A stretch of DNA of 36,490 nt from a bacterium. GTDB lineage: Bacteria; Auribacterota; UBA3054. The notes beneath the pieces were generated by a model. The model made no database searches, was not told the origin of the DNA, and saw only the letters and a list, made by a program, of their open reading frames with translations. The stretch's first letter is position 1. Each line of letters begins with the position of its first letter. Location of the stretch: NCBI GenBank assembly GCA_017554565.1, contig JAFZID010000080.1, positions 1 through 36,490 of the forward strand, given 5' to 3'. The position numbers and the translations under genes are program-made. Below are positions 23,305-32,249 of this stretch, piece after piece.

Positions 23305-24846
23305 TTATTGATTATTGTTGTTTTCTTTTTCCTGCTCTTTTTTGGCGCGTTCCCTGGCTTCGATCATTTTGGCGAAGTCGGTGTCGGGAGCGGCCTCCAG
23401 GGCTTTTTTCACGTATTCCTTGCTCTTCTCGGGATCCCGGACGACGGCGTAAACGACGGCGATCCTGCGAAGAACGTCCTGCTTTTGCTCGCCTTCCAAT
23501 TCGAAGGTCGTGATCAGCTCCTCGTAAGCGGCGACGGCTTCCCGGGCTTTCTCGGCGGTGGCTTTGGTGGGATCGTAGCCTTCGCCGATCTGGTAACGCT
23601 CGCCTATCTGGGCGAGGCCGGCCTTTATTTTTTCTTCTCTTTCCAGGGCCGCTTTGATATCAGGGCTTTTTTCCTTGCAGACGTCGTAGTATTTCCCGAG
23701 CCCCTCTTTTACGCAGGGGAAGCTTTTGTATTTGCCGGAATATTCTTCCAGAAGGTTGAAAAGCTCCGTTATGGCGTCCGCGCCGCCGTCTTTCAGCTCC
23801 TCCGATCTGGCGTCCAGCGCGGCTTTTTCTGCCAGAAGCCCCTTGAGCATCTCAAGGTACGATTGCTCGCCGCCGGACTGGTAGCCGCAGACGGCGAAGG
23901 CGTTTCCCGAGGCGTCGGCCAAGATGACGGTGGGGAAGCCCCGGATGTTGAGGCGCTTCATCTCGGCTTCGTAGCTTTTCCTGATCTTTTCCGGGAATTT
24001 CACCTTGTTGGGAAAATCCAGTTTGACGGGCACGAAAAGTTTGACGACTTCCTGCTGGAACTCCGGTTTGGAGAAAACTTCCTCGTTTAGCTTAACGCAC
24101 CAGTGGCACCAGTCGGATCCGGTGAAGAGGATGAGAAGCTTTTTCCCGCTTGCTTCCGCGCTCTTTTTGGCTCTGTCGAGATCGACGGTCCAGATGCCCT
24201 CGTCCTCCGGCATGACCGTGCCTTCCTCGAGTTCGGCGGGAGAATCTTGCGTCTCGGTCTCCTGATTTTCCGCGACGGTCTCCTGCTGGACCGGAGCGGG
24301 CTGTTCTTCTTTTTCCTTGTTCTTGCCTATTTCGCCGGCCAGGAACATCAGGGCTACGCTGACGACTATCGTTATGATTATCCAAAGGCGGGCGCGTTTA
24401 GAGGAGCGAAGAGCGTTCATTTTGTCTCCCATGGCGATGTAGCGGTTGCATTGAACGGCATAGTAGATGGCCACGAGCCCCAGGGGCTGGCAGCAAACTA
24501 TGGTGAAAATTATGGAGCCTATCAGGCTGTCGGGAATGTAAATGTCTTTTCCGGGGTTTTCGGGATCGACGATCAGGACTCTTTTCAGGCGCTTTTCCTC
24601 CAGCTGCCGGTGGTAGGCTCTGTCCCTTTCGGAAAAATAGCGGTCGTTCGACTCTTCCTCGTCCTCGCGGTCGTGGTAATTTTCCTTCTTCGGATCAAAA
24701 GTCAGGACGCCGTCCTCGTCGTAGAGATCCCGGTCTTTTCGTCCAGGTCTTTCCGGGGGCTTTTGATTCGGGCTGGCTTTTTTCCCGCAGTTTTCGCAGT
24801 AGGCGCTGTTGGGAGCCGCTTCTTTTCCGCAGCGGAGGCAACGCAT
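23305..24846 (-). CDS. Zinc-ribbon, CD225/dispanin-like and thioredoxin-like fusion protein
   Basis: The 513-residue protein combines three modules. Residues 1-22 form a zinc ribbon (Cys3, Cys6, Cys17, Cys20). Two helices at about 105-131 and 153-171, with a short basic loop RSSKRARLW between them, look like a CD225/dispanin membrane unit (PDSLIGSIIFTIVCCQPLGL). After a Glu/Gln-rich linker comes a thioredoxin-like domain with DWCHWC (Cys247, Cys250) and cis-proline GFPTVILAD. The C-terminal part (about 370-500) is helical and TPR-like. The WCHWC type is that of DUF255/thiol-disulfide relatives. In the dispanin topology both soluble parts could be on different sides of the membrane. It is first in a unit with cytoplasmic galM. 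Confidence 0.85.
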   Translation of the reverse strand: MRCLRCGKEAAPNSAYCENCGKKASPNQKPPERPGRKDRDLYDEDGVLTFDPKKENYHDREDEEESNDRYFSERDRAYHRQLEEKRLKRVLIVDPENPGKDIYIPDSLIGSIIFTIVCCQPLGLVAIYYAVQCNRYIAMGDKMNALRSSKRARLWIIITIVVSVALMFLAGEIGKNKEKEEQPAPVQQETVAENQETETQDSPAELEEGTVMPEDEGIWTVDLDRAKKSAEASGKKLLILFTGSDWCHWCVKLNEEVFSKPEFQQEVVKLFVPVKLDFPNKVKFPEKIRKSYEAEMKRLNIRGFPTVILADASGNAFAVCGYQSGGEQSYLEMLKGLLAEKAALDARSEELKDGGADAITELFNLLEEYSGKYKSFPCVKEGLGKYYDVCKEKSPDIKAALEREEKIKAGLAQIGERYQIGEGYDPTKATAEKAREAVAAYEELITTFELEGEQKQDVLRRIAVVYAVVRDPEKSKEYVKKALEAAPDTDFAKMIEARERAKKEQEKENNNNQ

Positions 24847-24863
24847 GAAAGTGTTCCTTGTTG

Positions 24864-24892
24864 GTTATAGGCTAAGCGCTTTAATTTTACAA
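24864..24892 (-). promoter_or_regulatory. Promoter of the thioredoxin-fusion/galM unit
   Basis: TTGTAA (24887-24892), a 17-base spacer and TATAAC (24864-24869) on the minus strand. The -35 is the same as that of the galM/symporter promoter. AAGGAAC follows as ribosome-binding site. Confidence 0.65.
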
Positions 24893-24933
24893 AAAAAGCC
24901 CCTCAGGGTAAACAGACCGGAACGTCCTCTTTA

Positions 24934-24942
24934 TGCTAAAAT
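24934..24942 (+). promoter_or_regulatory. Extended -10 directly before dsbD, likely leaderless
   Basis: TGCTAAAAT is an extended -10 (hexamer 24937-24942) that ends 8 bases before the ATG at 24951. The transcript would start within about 2 bases of that ATG. No ribosome-binding site is present. Confidence 0.45.
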
Positions 24943-24950
24943 TAAATAAT

Positions 24951-26435
24951 ATGAACACACTCTTTAAAAATCTCTGCTTATCTCTGACACTCTGCGCGCT
25001 GTCCGCCCTGGCCGCCGCCGCGGAACAGTATCCCGTCTCCTTTTCCCTTTCCGGGACCGAGGGGGATTCCTCCATTGTTAAAGTCAGCGTGAAGGGCGGC
25101 GCCTATCTTTACGCCGGCTTCACCGTCAACGGCGTCGCGCCCTCCCTGCCGGCGCCGGAAAAGAACGCCGCCGGCGAGGATGTCTATAAGAAGAGCTTCG
25201 AATTCTCCATTGCAGCGCAGCCTCCTCTGACCGTCGATTTCCAGTGCTGCGACAGGGACATCTGCTATCCTCCCCTGCGGGCGATATTATCGGAAACGGA
25301 TTATAAAGTGGGGGACGCTTTCTCTATGCCCGCCGCGGCCGCGCCGAAGGCGAAACTTCCCTTCAAGGAGGTCAGGCGTTCCTACGGTTATCTCTCGCCC
25401 AAGGATCTTCTGACTTTCCTGAACGGCCAGGAGGAGCAGTCCGCCGCGCCCGCTTTCGGGCTTCTGGCGCTTCTGATGCTCTTCGTGGGCGGCTTCCTTC
25501 TGAACCTTACGCCCTGCGTGCTGCCGGTCATTCCCATGACGCTGGCGGTCCTGGGCGCGAAGTACGACAAGGCCGGGCCGAAAAGGGGCTTCCTTCTGGG
25601 CTCCGTCTATGGGCTCGGCATGTGCCTTACTTACGGAACGCTGGGCGCCATCGCGATCTTCTTGGGCGGCAGCTTCGGGACCTGGTATGATCTCTGGTAT
25701 TTCCGCGCCATCCTGGCTCTGCTCTTCATCGCCCTCGGTCTGGCGATGATGGATATCTTCATCCTGGACTGGAGCCGCTTCATCGGAAGACCGCAGTCCC
25801 TGAAGGAAAAGAAGGGCAGCCTTTGGGGCGCTTTCATGCTGGGCGTTCTGGCCGCGCTTTTAGCCGGCGCCTGCATCGCTCCCGTCATCGTCTATACGCT
25901 GGTCCAGGGCGCCGAATTGTACAACAAGGGCAATTATTTCGGCATCGCGCTGCCTTTTGTTCTGGGCCTCGGCCTGGCCTCCCCCTGGCCTTTTCTGGGC
26001 GCGGGCGTGAGCTTCCTGCCGAAGCCCGGCAACTGGATGAACTGGCTGAAGAAGCTGATGGGCGTAGTTTTGATCTTACTTGGCATCTGGTACGCCCTGG
26101 CGATCCCCAGGCTCTTCAAAGCGGAAAACTACAGCGCCAAAGAAACGGAAAAGCTTCCGGGCTATTACTACAACGACTCCATAAGCGCCGCCTTCAAGAA
26201 GAGCCAGTCTGAAAAGAAGCCGCTGCTGGTGGATCTGAGCGCCACCTGGTGCGCTTCCTGCAAAAAAATGGACCGCAAAACTTTCCGCGATCCTTCTGTT
26301 AGAAAAGTTTTGACCAACGATTATGTTTTCCTGAGCTTCACCACGGATCTGAAAGCCGAGAGCGAGGATCTGAAGAACGCTCTGGACACGCTTAAACCCC
26401 AAGGCCTGCCGGCCGTCATCATTTTAGAGCCATGA
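24951..26435 (+). CDS. dsbD: Thiol:disulfide interchange protein DsbD, short thioredoxin end
   Basis: It passes electrons from cytoplasmic thioredoxin to periplasmic thiols. From the ATG at 24951 (494 residues) there is a clean signal peptide ending ALAAAA. The periplasmic alpha domain has CCDRDICYPP. The CcdA-like membrane core has LTPCVLPVIPM and a second cysteine in AGACIAPVIV. The C-terminal thioredoxin domain has ATWCASCKKMD and GLPAVIILEP. It stops there, about 28 residues before the end of a typical domain, so the last strand and helix are absent. An ATG at 24933 is also in frame but spoils the signal peptide. The stop overlaps the next ATG (ATGA). Confidence 0.9.
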   Translation: MNTLFKNLCLSLTLCALSALAAAAEQYPVSFSLSGTEGDSSIVKVSVKGGAYLYAGFTVNGVAPSLPAPEKNAAGEDVYKKSFEFSIAAQPPLTVDFQCCDRDICYPPLRAILSETDYKVGDAFSMPAAAAPKAKLPFKEVRRSYGYLSPKDLLTFLNGQEEQSAAPAFGLLALLMLFVGGFLLNLTPCVLPVIPMTLAVLGAKYDKAGPKRGFLLGSVYGLGMCLTYGTLGAIAIFLGGSFGTWYDLWYFRAILALLFIALGLAMMDIFILDWSRFIGRPQSLKEKKGSLWGAFMLGVLAALLAGACIAPVIVYTLVQGAELYNKGNYFGIALPFVLGLGLASPWPFLGAGVSFLPKPGNWMNWLKKLMGVVLILLGIWYALAIPRLFKAENYSAKETEKLPGYYYNDSISAAFKKSQSEKKPLLVDLSATWCASCKKMDRKTFRDPSVRKVLTNDYVFLSFTTDLKAESEDLKNALDTLKPQGLPAVIILEP

Positions 26436-29341
26436 AAATATTGAAAAGACTCTTTTGGGTCGCGGTCATTCTGATCGCGCTTTTGGTCGTCGCAATCTTC
26501 GTCGTAACCTCCTCGCCTTTCATAACGAAAGTGCTCGTCCCGGCGCTGCAGACGGAGGAGTACATGTTCACGCTGGATGACATAGACCTCGGCTTCGGCG
26601 AGAGCTCTTTTTCCAACCTGAATTTCGTCTGGCGGAACCCTTCCGGCGAAACGAACATGACTTTGTTCGTCCAGAATTTCAAGACCGGGTACGAACTCAT
26701 GTCTTTCGGCTCCGACCAGAAGAAGATCAAAGTGCTTTCCATAACCGGGCCGCGGCTGGCCATCTTCCCGACCTTCTTTGAAAAGCAGGAAAAGCAGCCG
26801 GAGGAAAAGAAGGAGAAGGAAAACTTCGATCTCAAGAAGAAGATCGAGGAACTGAAGGTGCCGGTGGATCTCGACGCGCTCTGCGTCCCGGGCGCCTCCT
26901 TTTCCGTCACGACCAAAGAGGAAAAACTCTGGGGCAATTTAAATCTGGAGGTCAACAAGTTCGCGCCCAACAAGGAGGCCGATCTGAAACTGACCGGCAA
27001 CGCGCGCTACGTCAAGGGCGAGGACGTCGTGGTGGAACGGATGCCTTTCTCTATGGAGGCGGCTTTCACCTTCACGGATTCCCTGATCCCCACGGGCGCC
27101 AAAGGCTCGCTGCTCATAACCAACCTGACAGGGCGGGCGGGTGAGATAGACCTCGCGAACTGGTACGTCCTGGGAAATCTGCAGGCGGAATGCGAGAACG
27201 TAGGCCAGGCCCTTATTATAAAGAATCTCTCCCTGGCGCTGAAGCAGGGCAAGAAAGATGTCGCCGGGCTCATAAGCAACGGCCGCTACGACGTCGCTTC
27301 CGGCAGCGCCGAGGCGGCGGCCGCGCTGCAGGTCATGCCGTCCACGCTTTGGGAAAAGCTTTTCGGCGACCGCGTGCCGCTGGCCCTGGGGCAGCTAGAG
27401 ACTTCGCTTACCACGAACGCGCGCTGGGACAATTCCGCCTCCACGCTCTCCGGCAACAACCACATCTTCCTCAAGAAAGTCGCTTACTCCGCCTATCCGC
27501 ACCTGCCGCCCCTGGACTGCGAACTGGTCTCCACCACCCGTTTCGAGACCGTCAACAAAAAGATATCTTTCGACAGATTCGACCTGTCCGCCAGGCGCCC
27601 GGACGGCAGCGTCATGCTGCTAGTGAAAACGCTTTCGCCCCTGGCGCTGGAATTCGACAAGCTTTCCAGAGGCGAGCTCTGCTCGGCTAATCTGGCCTAT
27701 GAGCTGAGGGACGCCGAGCTGCAATGGCTCTCGCCCTTCGTCAAGGGCAGCGACGTCAAGATCAACAAGGGCACGCTCTCGGTGGTTGGCAAGACCGCCT
27801 TCGATCCGGCAAAGAAAGACCTGTCCGGCAATTGGCAGCTTTCTCTCAACGACGCCGACGTCTCCATGAAGGAGAAGCGCTACCGCAAGCTGAACGGCGA
27901 AGCGCTCCTTGAAGGTTCTTTTTCGGACAACGACCGCTTCCTCTTCACCCTAAAGCGCTTTTCAGCGACTCTTAACAACAAAAACGTTCTCTCGGCCGGC
28001 GCCAAAGGCGAGGGCTCCCTCAGCAAGAAAAGCTACGCCGCGCGCTGGGATGTCGGTTCGCTCTCTTCGCTCCTCTGGGATCCCGCCAACGTTGACGGCC
28101 AGCTCTTTTTGCAAAGCGCCGGCAGCGCCAGCGCCGTTTTGCCCAAGGTCACGCTGAATCCGACCTCGCTTACCATCCAGAAAGGCGGCAATCCGAAGCA
28201 GAGCCTGGATCTCAACGGCGAATTTTACATCGAGCCGACCGCCGGCAAGCAGAAACTTTACGTCGCCTCGAACCATTTCGACATCCAGGCCCTGACCGCC
28301 TCGGAGGAAGACAAAGCCAAGCAAAGCAAACAGGAAAAGCAGGAAGAGCCGAAGAAGAGCGGTCCGGCCGAGCCCGCCAAAGACATTGAAAAATGGCAGG
28401 CGGAAGCCACCTTGGACTTCAAGGAACTCTGTTACGGCAACTACGTTCTCTCCCCGTGCAAGCTCTTTATTGAACTCATGAACGGCGTGGCCACCCTGAA
28501 GGGCCCGAACCTTGGGTTTGCCGAAGGCACGCTCGATCTTGCCAGCGTCTGCGACCTGAAGATCCCCGGCTACGCTTACAATTTGTCCCTTTTGGGCACG
28601 AACCTCTCCTGCATGGCGATATCGAAAGCCGCGAAACCGGACGGCGACACTTACATCTCCGGCATTGCCGGGCTTAATCTCCAGTGCCAGGGACAGGGCA
28701 CAGACAGCGAAGCCATCAAGAAGGACCTGACCGCGCAGTTCAAGATGGACGTCAAGGACGGCGCCCTGAAGAATATCAAGGTGCTGAACGCCCTCGCTTC
28801 GGTCATTCGCTACGACCGCCTGCGGAATCTGCCCTTCCGCGATTTTGATCTGCAGGCTTCCTTGACCAACGGGCTTTTGAGGATCGAGGAAAGCGAAGTC
28901 CAAAGCACAGTCGTCGGCGTGAGGACCGAAGGCACCATCGATATGGACAAGAATATCGACATGGCCATAAGCCTGACGCTCACCGCCCAGGCCGTAAAAG
29001 AGATCATTCTTTCGCTCGCGCCGAAATCCACCATAACCGACGACGACGAACCGGGCAAGAGTTACCCCCTGCCGCCTATCGTGGTGACGGGAACGCTGGA
29101 AGATCCCAAGATCCTCGGGCCGGAAAACGTCTTCAAATCCCTGACCAAAACGCTCGGCGCCCACTGGGAGATGTTCCTGGACGTGGTGCCCACGGACAAG
29201 GTCAAGGAAGGCGTGCAGAAGGGCATCGAGAAGCTGGGCGGCGTCATTCAGGGAGGCGATAAGAATTCCGATGCTTCGCAGCAGGCTGACAAGCTCATAA
29301 AGGAAGGAAAGAATCTCCTGAAAGGCCTCTTCAAGAAGTAA
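26432..29341 (+). CDS. AsmA-like inner-membrane-anchored periplasmic protein
   Basis: The 969-residue protein has one N-terminal helix (about 6-27, FWVAVILIALLVVAIFVV) and a large periplasmic part of repeated beta-strands. The C-terminal portion matches the AsmA/DUF3971 group: NLPFRDFDLQASLTNGLLRI, SEVQSTVVGVRTEGTIDM and VVTGTLEDPKI. These proteins resemble lipid-bridging grooves that move phospholipid between membranes. Two acidic/lysine-rich inserts (about 110-135 and 625-655) interrupt it. It overlaps dsbD (ATGA) and shares a TAATG overlap with hflX, so the genes are translationally coupled. Confidence 0.85.
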   Translation: MKILKRLFWVAVILIALLVVAIFVVTSSPFITKVLVPALQTEEYMFTLDDIDLGFGESSFSNLNFVWRNPSGETNMTLFVQNFKTGYELMSFGSDQKKIKVLSITGPRLAIFPTFFEKQEKQPEEKKEKENFDLKKKIEELKVPVDLDALCVPGASFSVTTKEEKLWGNLNLEVNKFAPNKEADLKLTGNARYVKGEDVVVERMPFSMEAAFTFTDSLIPTGAKGSLLITNLTGRAGEIDLANWYVLGNLQAECENVGQALIIKNLSLALKQGKKDVAGLISNGRYDVASGSAEAAAALQVMPSTLWEKLFGDRVPLALGQLETSLTTNARWDNSASTLSGNNHIFLKKVAYSAYPHLPPLDCELVSTTRFETVNKKISFDRFDLSARRPDGSVMLLVKTLSPLALEFDKLSRGELCSANLAYELRDAELQWLSPFVKGSDVKINKGTLSVVGKTAFDPAKKDLSGNWQLSLNDADVSMKEKRYRKLNGEALLEGSFSDNDRFLFTLKRFSATLNNKNVLSAGAKGEGSLSKKSYAARWDVGSLSSLLWDPANVDGQLFLQSAGSASAVLPKVTLNPTSLTIQKGGNPKQSLDLNGEFYIEPTAGKQKLYVASNHFDIQALTASEEDKAKQSKQEKQEEPKKSGPAEPAKDIEKWQAEATLDFKELCYGNYVLSPCKLFIELMNGVATLKGPNLGFAEGTLDLASVCDLKIPGYAYNLSLLGTNLSCMAISKAAKPDGDTYISGIAGLNLQCQGQGTDSEAIKKDLTAQFKMDVKDGALKNIKVLNALASVIRYDRLRNLPFRDFDLQASLTNGLLRIEESEVQSTVVGVRTEGTIDMDKNIDMAISLTLTAQAVKEIILSLAPKSTITDDDEPGKSYPLPPIVVTGTLEDPKILGPENVFKSLTKTLGAHWEMFLDVVPTDKVKEGVQKGIEKLGGVIQGGDKNSDASQQADKLIKEGKNLLKGLFKK

Positions 29342-30636
29342 TGAAGCAGAAGACTTTCTCCACTCTGCCCATCAAGGAACAGGCGCTTTTGATCGGTTTT
29401 CAGGAAGCTGGAAACATGATCGGTGAGCGCAATGTCAGCTTTGAAGAGCTCTCCGCCTTGGCGGAGACCGCCGGCCTTGAGACAGTGCTGAAAACGGAGA
29501 TCAAGCTCCGCGACATCAATCCCGCCACTTACATCGGCGCGGGGAAAGTCAAAGAATTAGCGGAACTGGGCGCCGAGTTTCCCGACCTGCATCTCTACAT
29601 CTTCGACACGGAATTAAGCAACGCCCAGCACAAAAACCTCGAGGACGCCCTGCAGGCCAAGATCATGGACCGCACCGGCCTTATCCTTGAGATCTTCGCC
29701 CAGCGGGCGCGCACCAAGGAAGGCAAGCTGCAGGTGGAGTGCGCCCAGCTCAGTTATCTTCTGCCGCGCCTGACCGGCCTTTGGTCGCACCTCTCCCGCC
29801 AGTACGCCGGCGCCGGCACGAAAGGCCCCGGCGAAACGCAGCTCGAGCTCGACAAGCGCAAAGCCAGGGCGAGATTGCAGCGCTTACGGGAGGAGCTCGC
29901 CGACATTAGGAGCAACCGCGAGCTGCAGCGCAAAGCGCGCCAAAAAAGCCGCGAGACCGCCGTGGCGTTGGTCGGCTACACCAACGCCGGGAAATCGACT
30001 CTAATGAACGCACTCACCAAAGCGGACGTTTTGGTGGAGGACAAGCTCTTCGCGACCTTGGACCCGACTTCGCGCCTCTACAAAGCGAAAAACAACGAGC
30101 AGCTCGTCTTCATCGATACGGTCGGCTTCATTAGGCATCTTCCGCACGGCCTGGTAGAAGCGTTCAAAGCGACCCTTGAGGAAGCGGAAAAGGCGGACGT
30201 CATCGTCCATGTGGCCGACGCTTCGGCGCCCGACACAATCGAGCAGATAAAAGCGGTGGAAAAAGTGCTATCCGAGATCGGCGCGGATAAGAATCCCCGC
30301 ATCCTGGCTCTCAACAAAAAGGACGCGCTCTCCTTCGCCCGCTACCACGAGCTGAAAGCCATGTATCCGGAAGCTGTCTTCATCTCTGCCAAGGAAAAGG
30401 ATAATTTCGAAGCGCTCTTAGATCTCATTCTGGAGAAAAGGAAAGCGCCCCGCCCCTGGGCGAAACTTAGATTCCCGCCGGACAGGGGAGATCTGGTGGC
30501 GAAGCTTTTCGCCCGCTGCACCGTCAGAGACCTCGAATACAAAGAGGACGCCATCACTTTGGAAGCGGAGATCCCGAAAGATCTTCGGGCGGAATTCTTC
30601 CCCTACAGGGAAAAAAGCCAGGGAGAGGAAAGTTGA
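29341..30636 (+). CDS. hflX: GTPase HflX
   Basis: A translational GTPase that splits or rescues stalled ribosomes. The 431-residue protein has the HflX N-terminal domain ending in GTKGPGETQLELDKR (about 159-173), a basic coiled-coil, and the G domain: GYTNAGKST (212-220), LDPTSR, DTVGF (259-263) and NKKD (325-328). The C-terminal extension is intact. The ATG overlaps the stop of the AsmA-like gene by one base. The stop overlaps the TTG of the glycosyltransferase gene. Confidence 0.96.
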   Translation: MKQKTFSTLPIKEQALLIGFQEAGNMIGERNVSFEELSALAETAGLETVLKTEIKLRDINPATYIGAGKVKELAELGAEFPDLHLYIFDTELSNAQHKNLEDALQAKIMDRTGLILEIFAQRARTKEGKLQVECAQLSYLLPRLTGLWSHLSRQYAGAGTKGPGETQLELDKRKARARLQRLREELADIRSNRELQRKARQKSRETAVALVGYTNAGKSTLMNALTKADVLVEDKLFATLDPTSRLYKAKNNEQLVFIDTVGFIRHLPHGLVEAFKATLEEAEKADVIVHVADASAPDTIEQIKAVEKVLSEIGADKNPRILALNKKDALSFARYHELKAMYPEAVFISAKEKDNFEALLDLILEKRKAPRPWAKLRFPPDRGDLVAKLFARCTVRDLEYKEDAITLEAEIPKDLRAEFFPYREKSQGEES

Positions 30637-31757
30637 AGATCCTTCACGTCATAACGCGCCTTATTCAGGGCGGCGCCCAGGAGAACACGGTCTATACCGC
30701 CCTCGGCCAGGCTAAGCTCGGCCACGAGGTGACGCTCCTGCACGGCCCGGAACTGAACGGGGAGAGCCGCTTTCTAGCCGACCTTTCCGGCCTAAAAGAG
30801 GAAACGCTTCCCAGCCTTAAGCGCGCGCTTTCGCCTTACTGGGACGTGAAGGCTTATCATGACCTGAAAAAATACTTCCGCGAAAATTCCTTCGACATCA
30901 TCCACACCCACTCTTCCAAAGCCGGGATCTTGGGAAGGCTGGCGGCCGCCGACGCCCAAACAAGCGCCAAAATAGTCCACACCATCCACGGCTTGGCCTT
31001 CGACGAATTCCAGAGCGCGCTGAAAAACAAGCTCTACATCGCGGCGGAGAAAAAAGCCGCCAAGGTATCCGACGCCATCATCACGGTCTGCGACGCCATG
31101 CGCGACCAGGCTCTCCAGGCCGGCATAGGCAGAAAAGAACTCTACCACACCGTTCGGTCCGGCAGCGACCTCACAGCTTTCCAAAACGCCAAAAACTTGC
31201 GTTCCGAGAGCCGGCAAAAACTGGGCGTCGCCCAAGACGAACTGCTTTTCGTGGCGGTCACCAGGCTCTTCCCCCGGAAAGGCGCCCCGGAAATAATCAG
31301 ATCGCTCCCCAAGAGAGCCAAGCTTCTCCTCGTAGGCGGCGGGCCCTTGCAGGAAGAACTGCAATCCTACGCGGAAAAAGAACTCAAAGGCCGAGTCATC
31401 TTCTACGGTCAGGCCGCGCCGGAAGAGATCCCCGCGCTAATTTCCGCCGGCGACGCGCTTGTCCACGCTTCCTGGCGGGAAGGGTTGGCCCGAGTGCTCA
31501 TTCAGGCGCTGGCGGAAGGCATTCCCGTTATCTCCTCCAGGGCCGGAGGCGCCGCGGAAGCGGTCTCTGACGGCGTGAACGGCTTCCTCTTCCCCATTGG
31601 CGACGAAAGGGCCTTAAAAACGATTCTGGAGCGCGTGGCCAGCGATCCCGCCCTGCTCTCAAAGCTGAAAGAGGGCGCCCTCAAAACCGACGTCTCGAAT
31701 TACAGCATAGAGTCCATGGTAGCGGGCACCATGGAAGTCTACGCCTCTCTCACATAA
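30633..31757 (+). CDS. Glycosyltransferase family 4
   Basis: The 374-residue protein has the GT-B fold. The N-terminal half has VITRLIQGGAQENT and IIHTHSSKAGILGRLAA, and the C-terminal half has the nucleotide-sugar site HASWREGLARVLIQALAEG with GAAEAVSDGVNGFL. This is the GT4 pattern seen in exopolysaccharide and lipopolysaccharide synthesis. The start is a TTG at 30633 overlapping the hflX stop, with GGGAGAGGAAAG before it. The 3' end overlaps the convergent Rrf2 gene by 8 bases. The donor and acceptor sugars cannot be told. Confidence 0.93.
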   Translation: MKILHVITRLIQGGAQENTVYTALGQAKLGHEVTLLHGPELNGESRFLADLSGLKEETLPSLKRALSPYWDVKAYHDLKKYFRENSFDIIHTHSSKAGILGRLAAADAQTSAKIVHTIHGLAFDEFQSALKNKLYIAAEKKAAKVSDAIITVCDAMRDQALQAGIGRKELYHTVRSGSDLTAFQNAKNLRSESRQKLGVAQDELLFVAVTRLFPRKGAPEIIRSLPKRAKLLLVGGGPLQEELQSYAEKELKGRVIFYGQAAPEEIPALISAGDALVHASWREGLARVLIQALAEGIPVISSRAGGAAEAVSDGVNGFLFPIGDERALKTILERVASDPALLSKLKEGALKTDVSNYSIESMVAGTMEVYASLT

Positions 31758-32145
31758 GATCAGCGATAGTTTTTTTGCCGAAATATTCCTTGGTCATCTC
31801 GTCAAATTCCATCCACATGGCGATGGTGGAGCATTTTTTCCTGAAGGGGCATATCTTGGCGCCTTTCGAAAGACAGGCCACCGGAGCCACGGTCCCCTCC
31901 ATCAGTTCCAATATCTCCAGGACGGTGATCTTTTCGGGATCTTTCGTCAGCTTGTAGCCGCCGCATTTGCCGCTTTTGCCCACGATATATTTGGCCGCCA
32001 CCAGTTTTTTCAAAATTATCTCAAGGTAAAGCTTCGAGATGCATTGGCGATCCGCCACTTCTCCCAGCGGCGTAAAACGCTCCCTGTCTTGCCGCGCCAA
32101 GTCGACCAACAGTCTTATGGCGTATCTTCCTTTGGTGGATATCAT
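31750..32145 (-). CDS. Rrf2-family regulator with IscR-like cysteine triad
   Basis: From the ATG at 32145 (AAGGAG upstream) the protein has 131 residues. It has the family wing-helix start MISTKGRYAIRLLVDLA and the recognition region CISKLYLEIILKKLVAAKYI, then GKCGGYKL. Three cysteines, Cys91, Cys99 and Cys105 (CLSKGAKICPFRKKC), sit where IscR holds its 2Fe-2S cluster. Rrf2 proteins of this type sense iron-sulfur status, redox or nitric oxide. CymR, another Rrf2 protein, controls cysteine genes together with CysK. It is divergent from a thiol-related run with a palindrome in the shared promoter region. The frame is open upstream to 32271, but only 32145 has a ribosome-binding site and fits the family. 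Confidence 0.93.
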   Translation of the reverse strand: MISTKGRYAIRLLVDLARQDRERFTPLGEVADRQCISKLYLEIILKKLVAAKYIVGKSGKCGGYKLTKDPEKITVLEILELMEGTVAPVACLSKGAKICPFRKKCSTIAMWMEFDEMTKEYFGKKTIADLM

Positions 32146-32165
32146 ATTTTTCTCCTTTTCCAGAA

Positions 32166-32196
32166 AGTATATCAAATTAGTAGGCAATTGTGTCAA
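32166..32196 (-). promoter_or_regulatory. Promoter of the Rrf2 regulator gene
   Basis: TTGACA (32191-32196) and TATACT (32166-32171) on the minus strand with a 19-base spacer. A 17-base spacing to GATATA is also possible. The start would be about 15-20 bases before the ATG. Confidence 0.55.
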
Positions 32197-32220
32197 GCCC
32201 TCTTCCCATCTGCCCTTAAT

Positions 32221-32249
32221 CACATATTGACATAGTATGTGAATATGTG
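32221..32249. promoter_or_regulatory. Inverted repeat, candidate Rrf2 operator
   Basis: CACATATT (32221-32228) and AATATGTG (32242-32249) are perfect 8-base inverted repeats separated by 13 bases. A second copy of the half pattern, TATGTG (32236-32241), also pairs with CACATA. The repeat covers the -35 and most of the spacer of the promoter at 32227-32255, so a bound protein would block RNA polymerase. Confidence 0.5.

Noticed and set aside
27962-29164. A 400-codon open frame on the minus strand
   Set aside because: Antisense to the AsmA-like gene, no recognisable motif, no ribosome-binding site.
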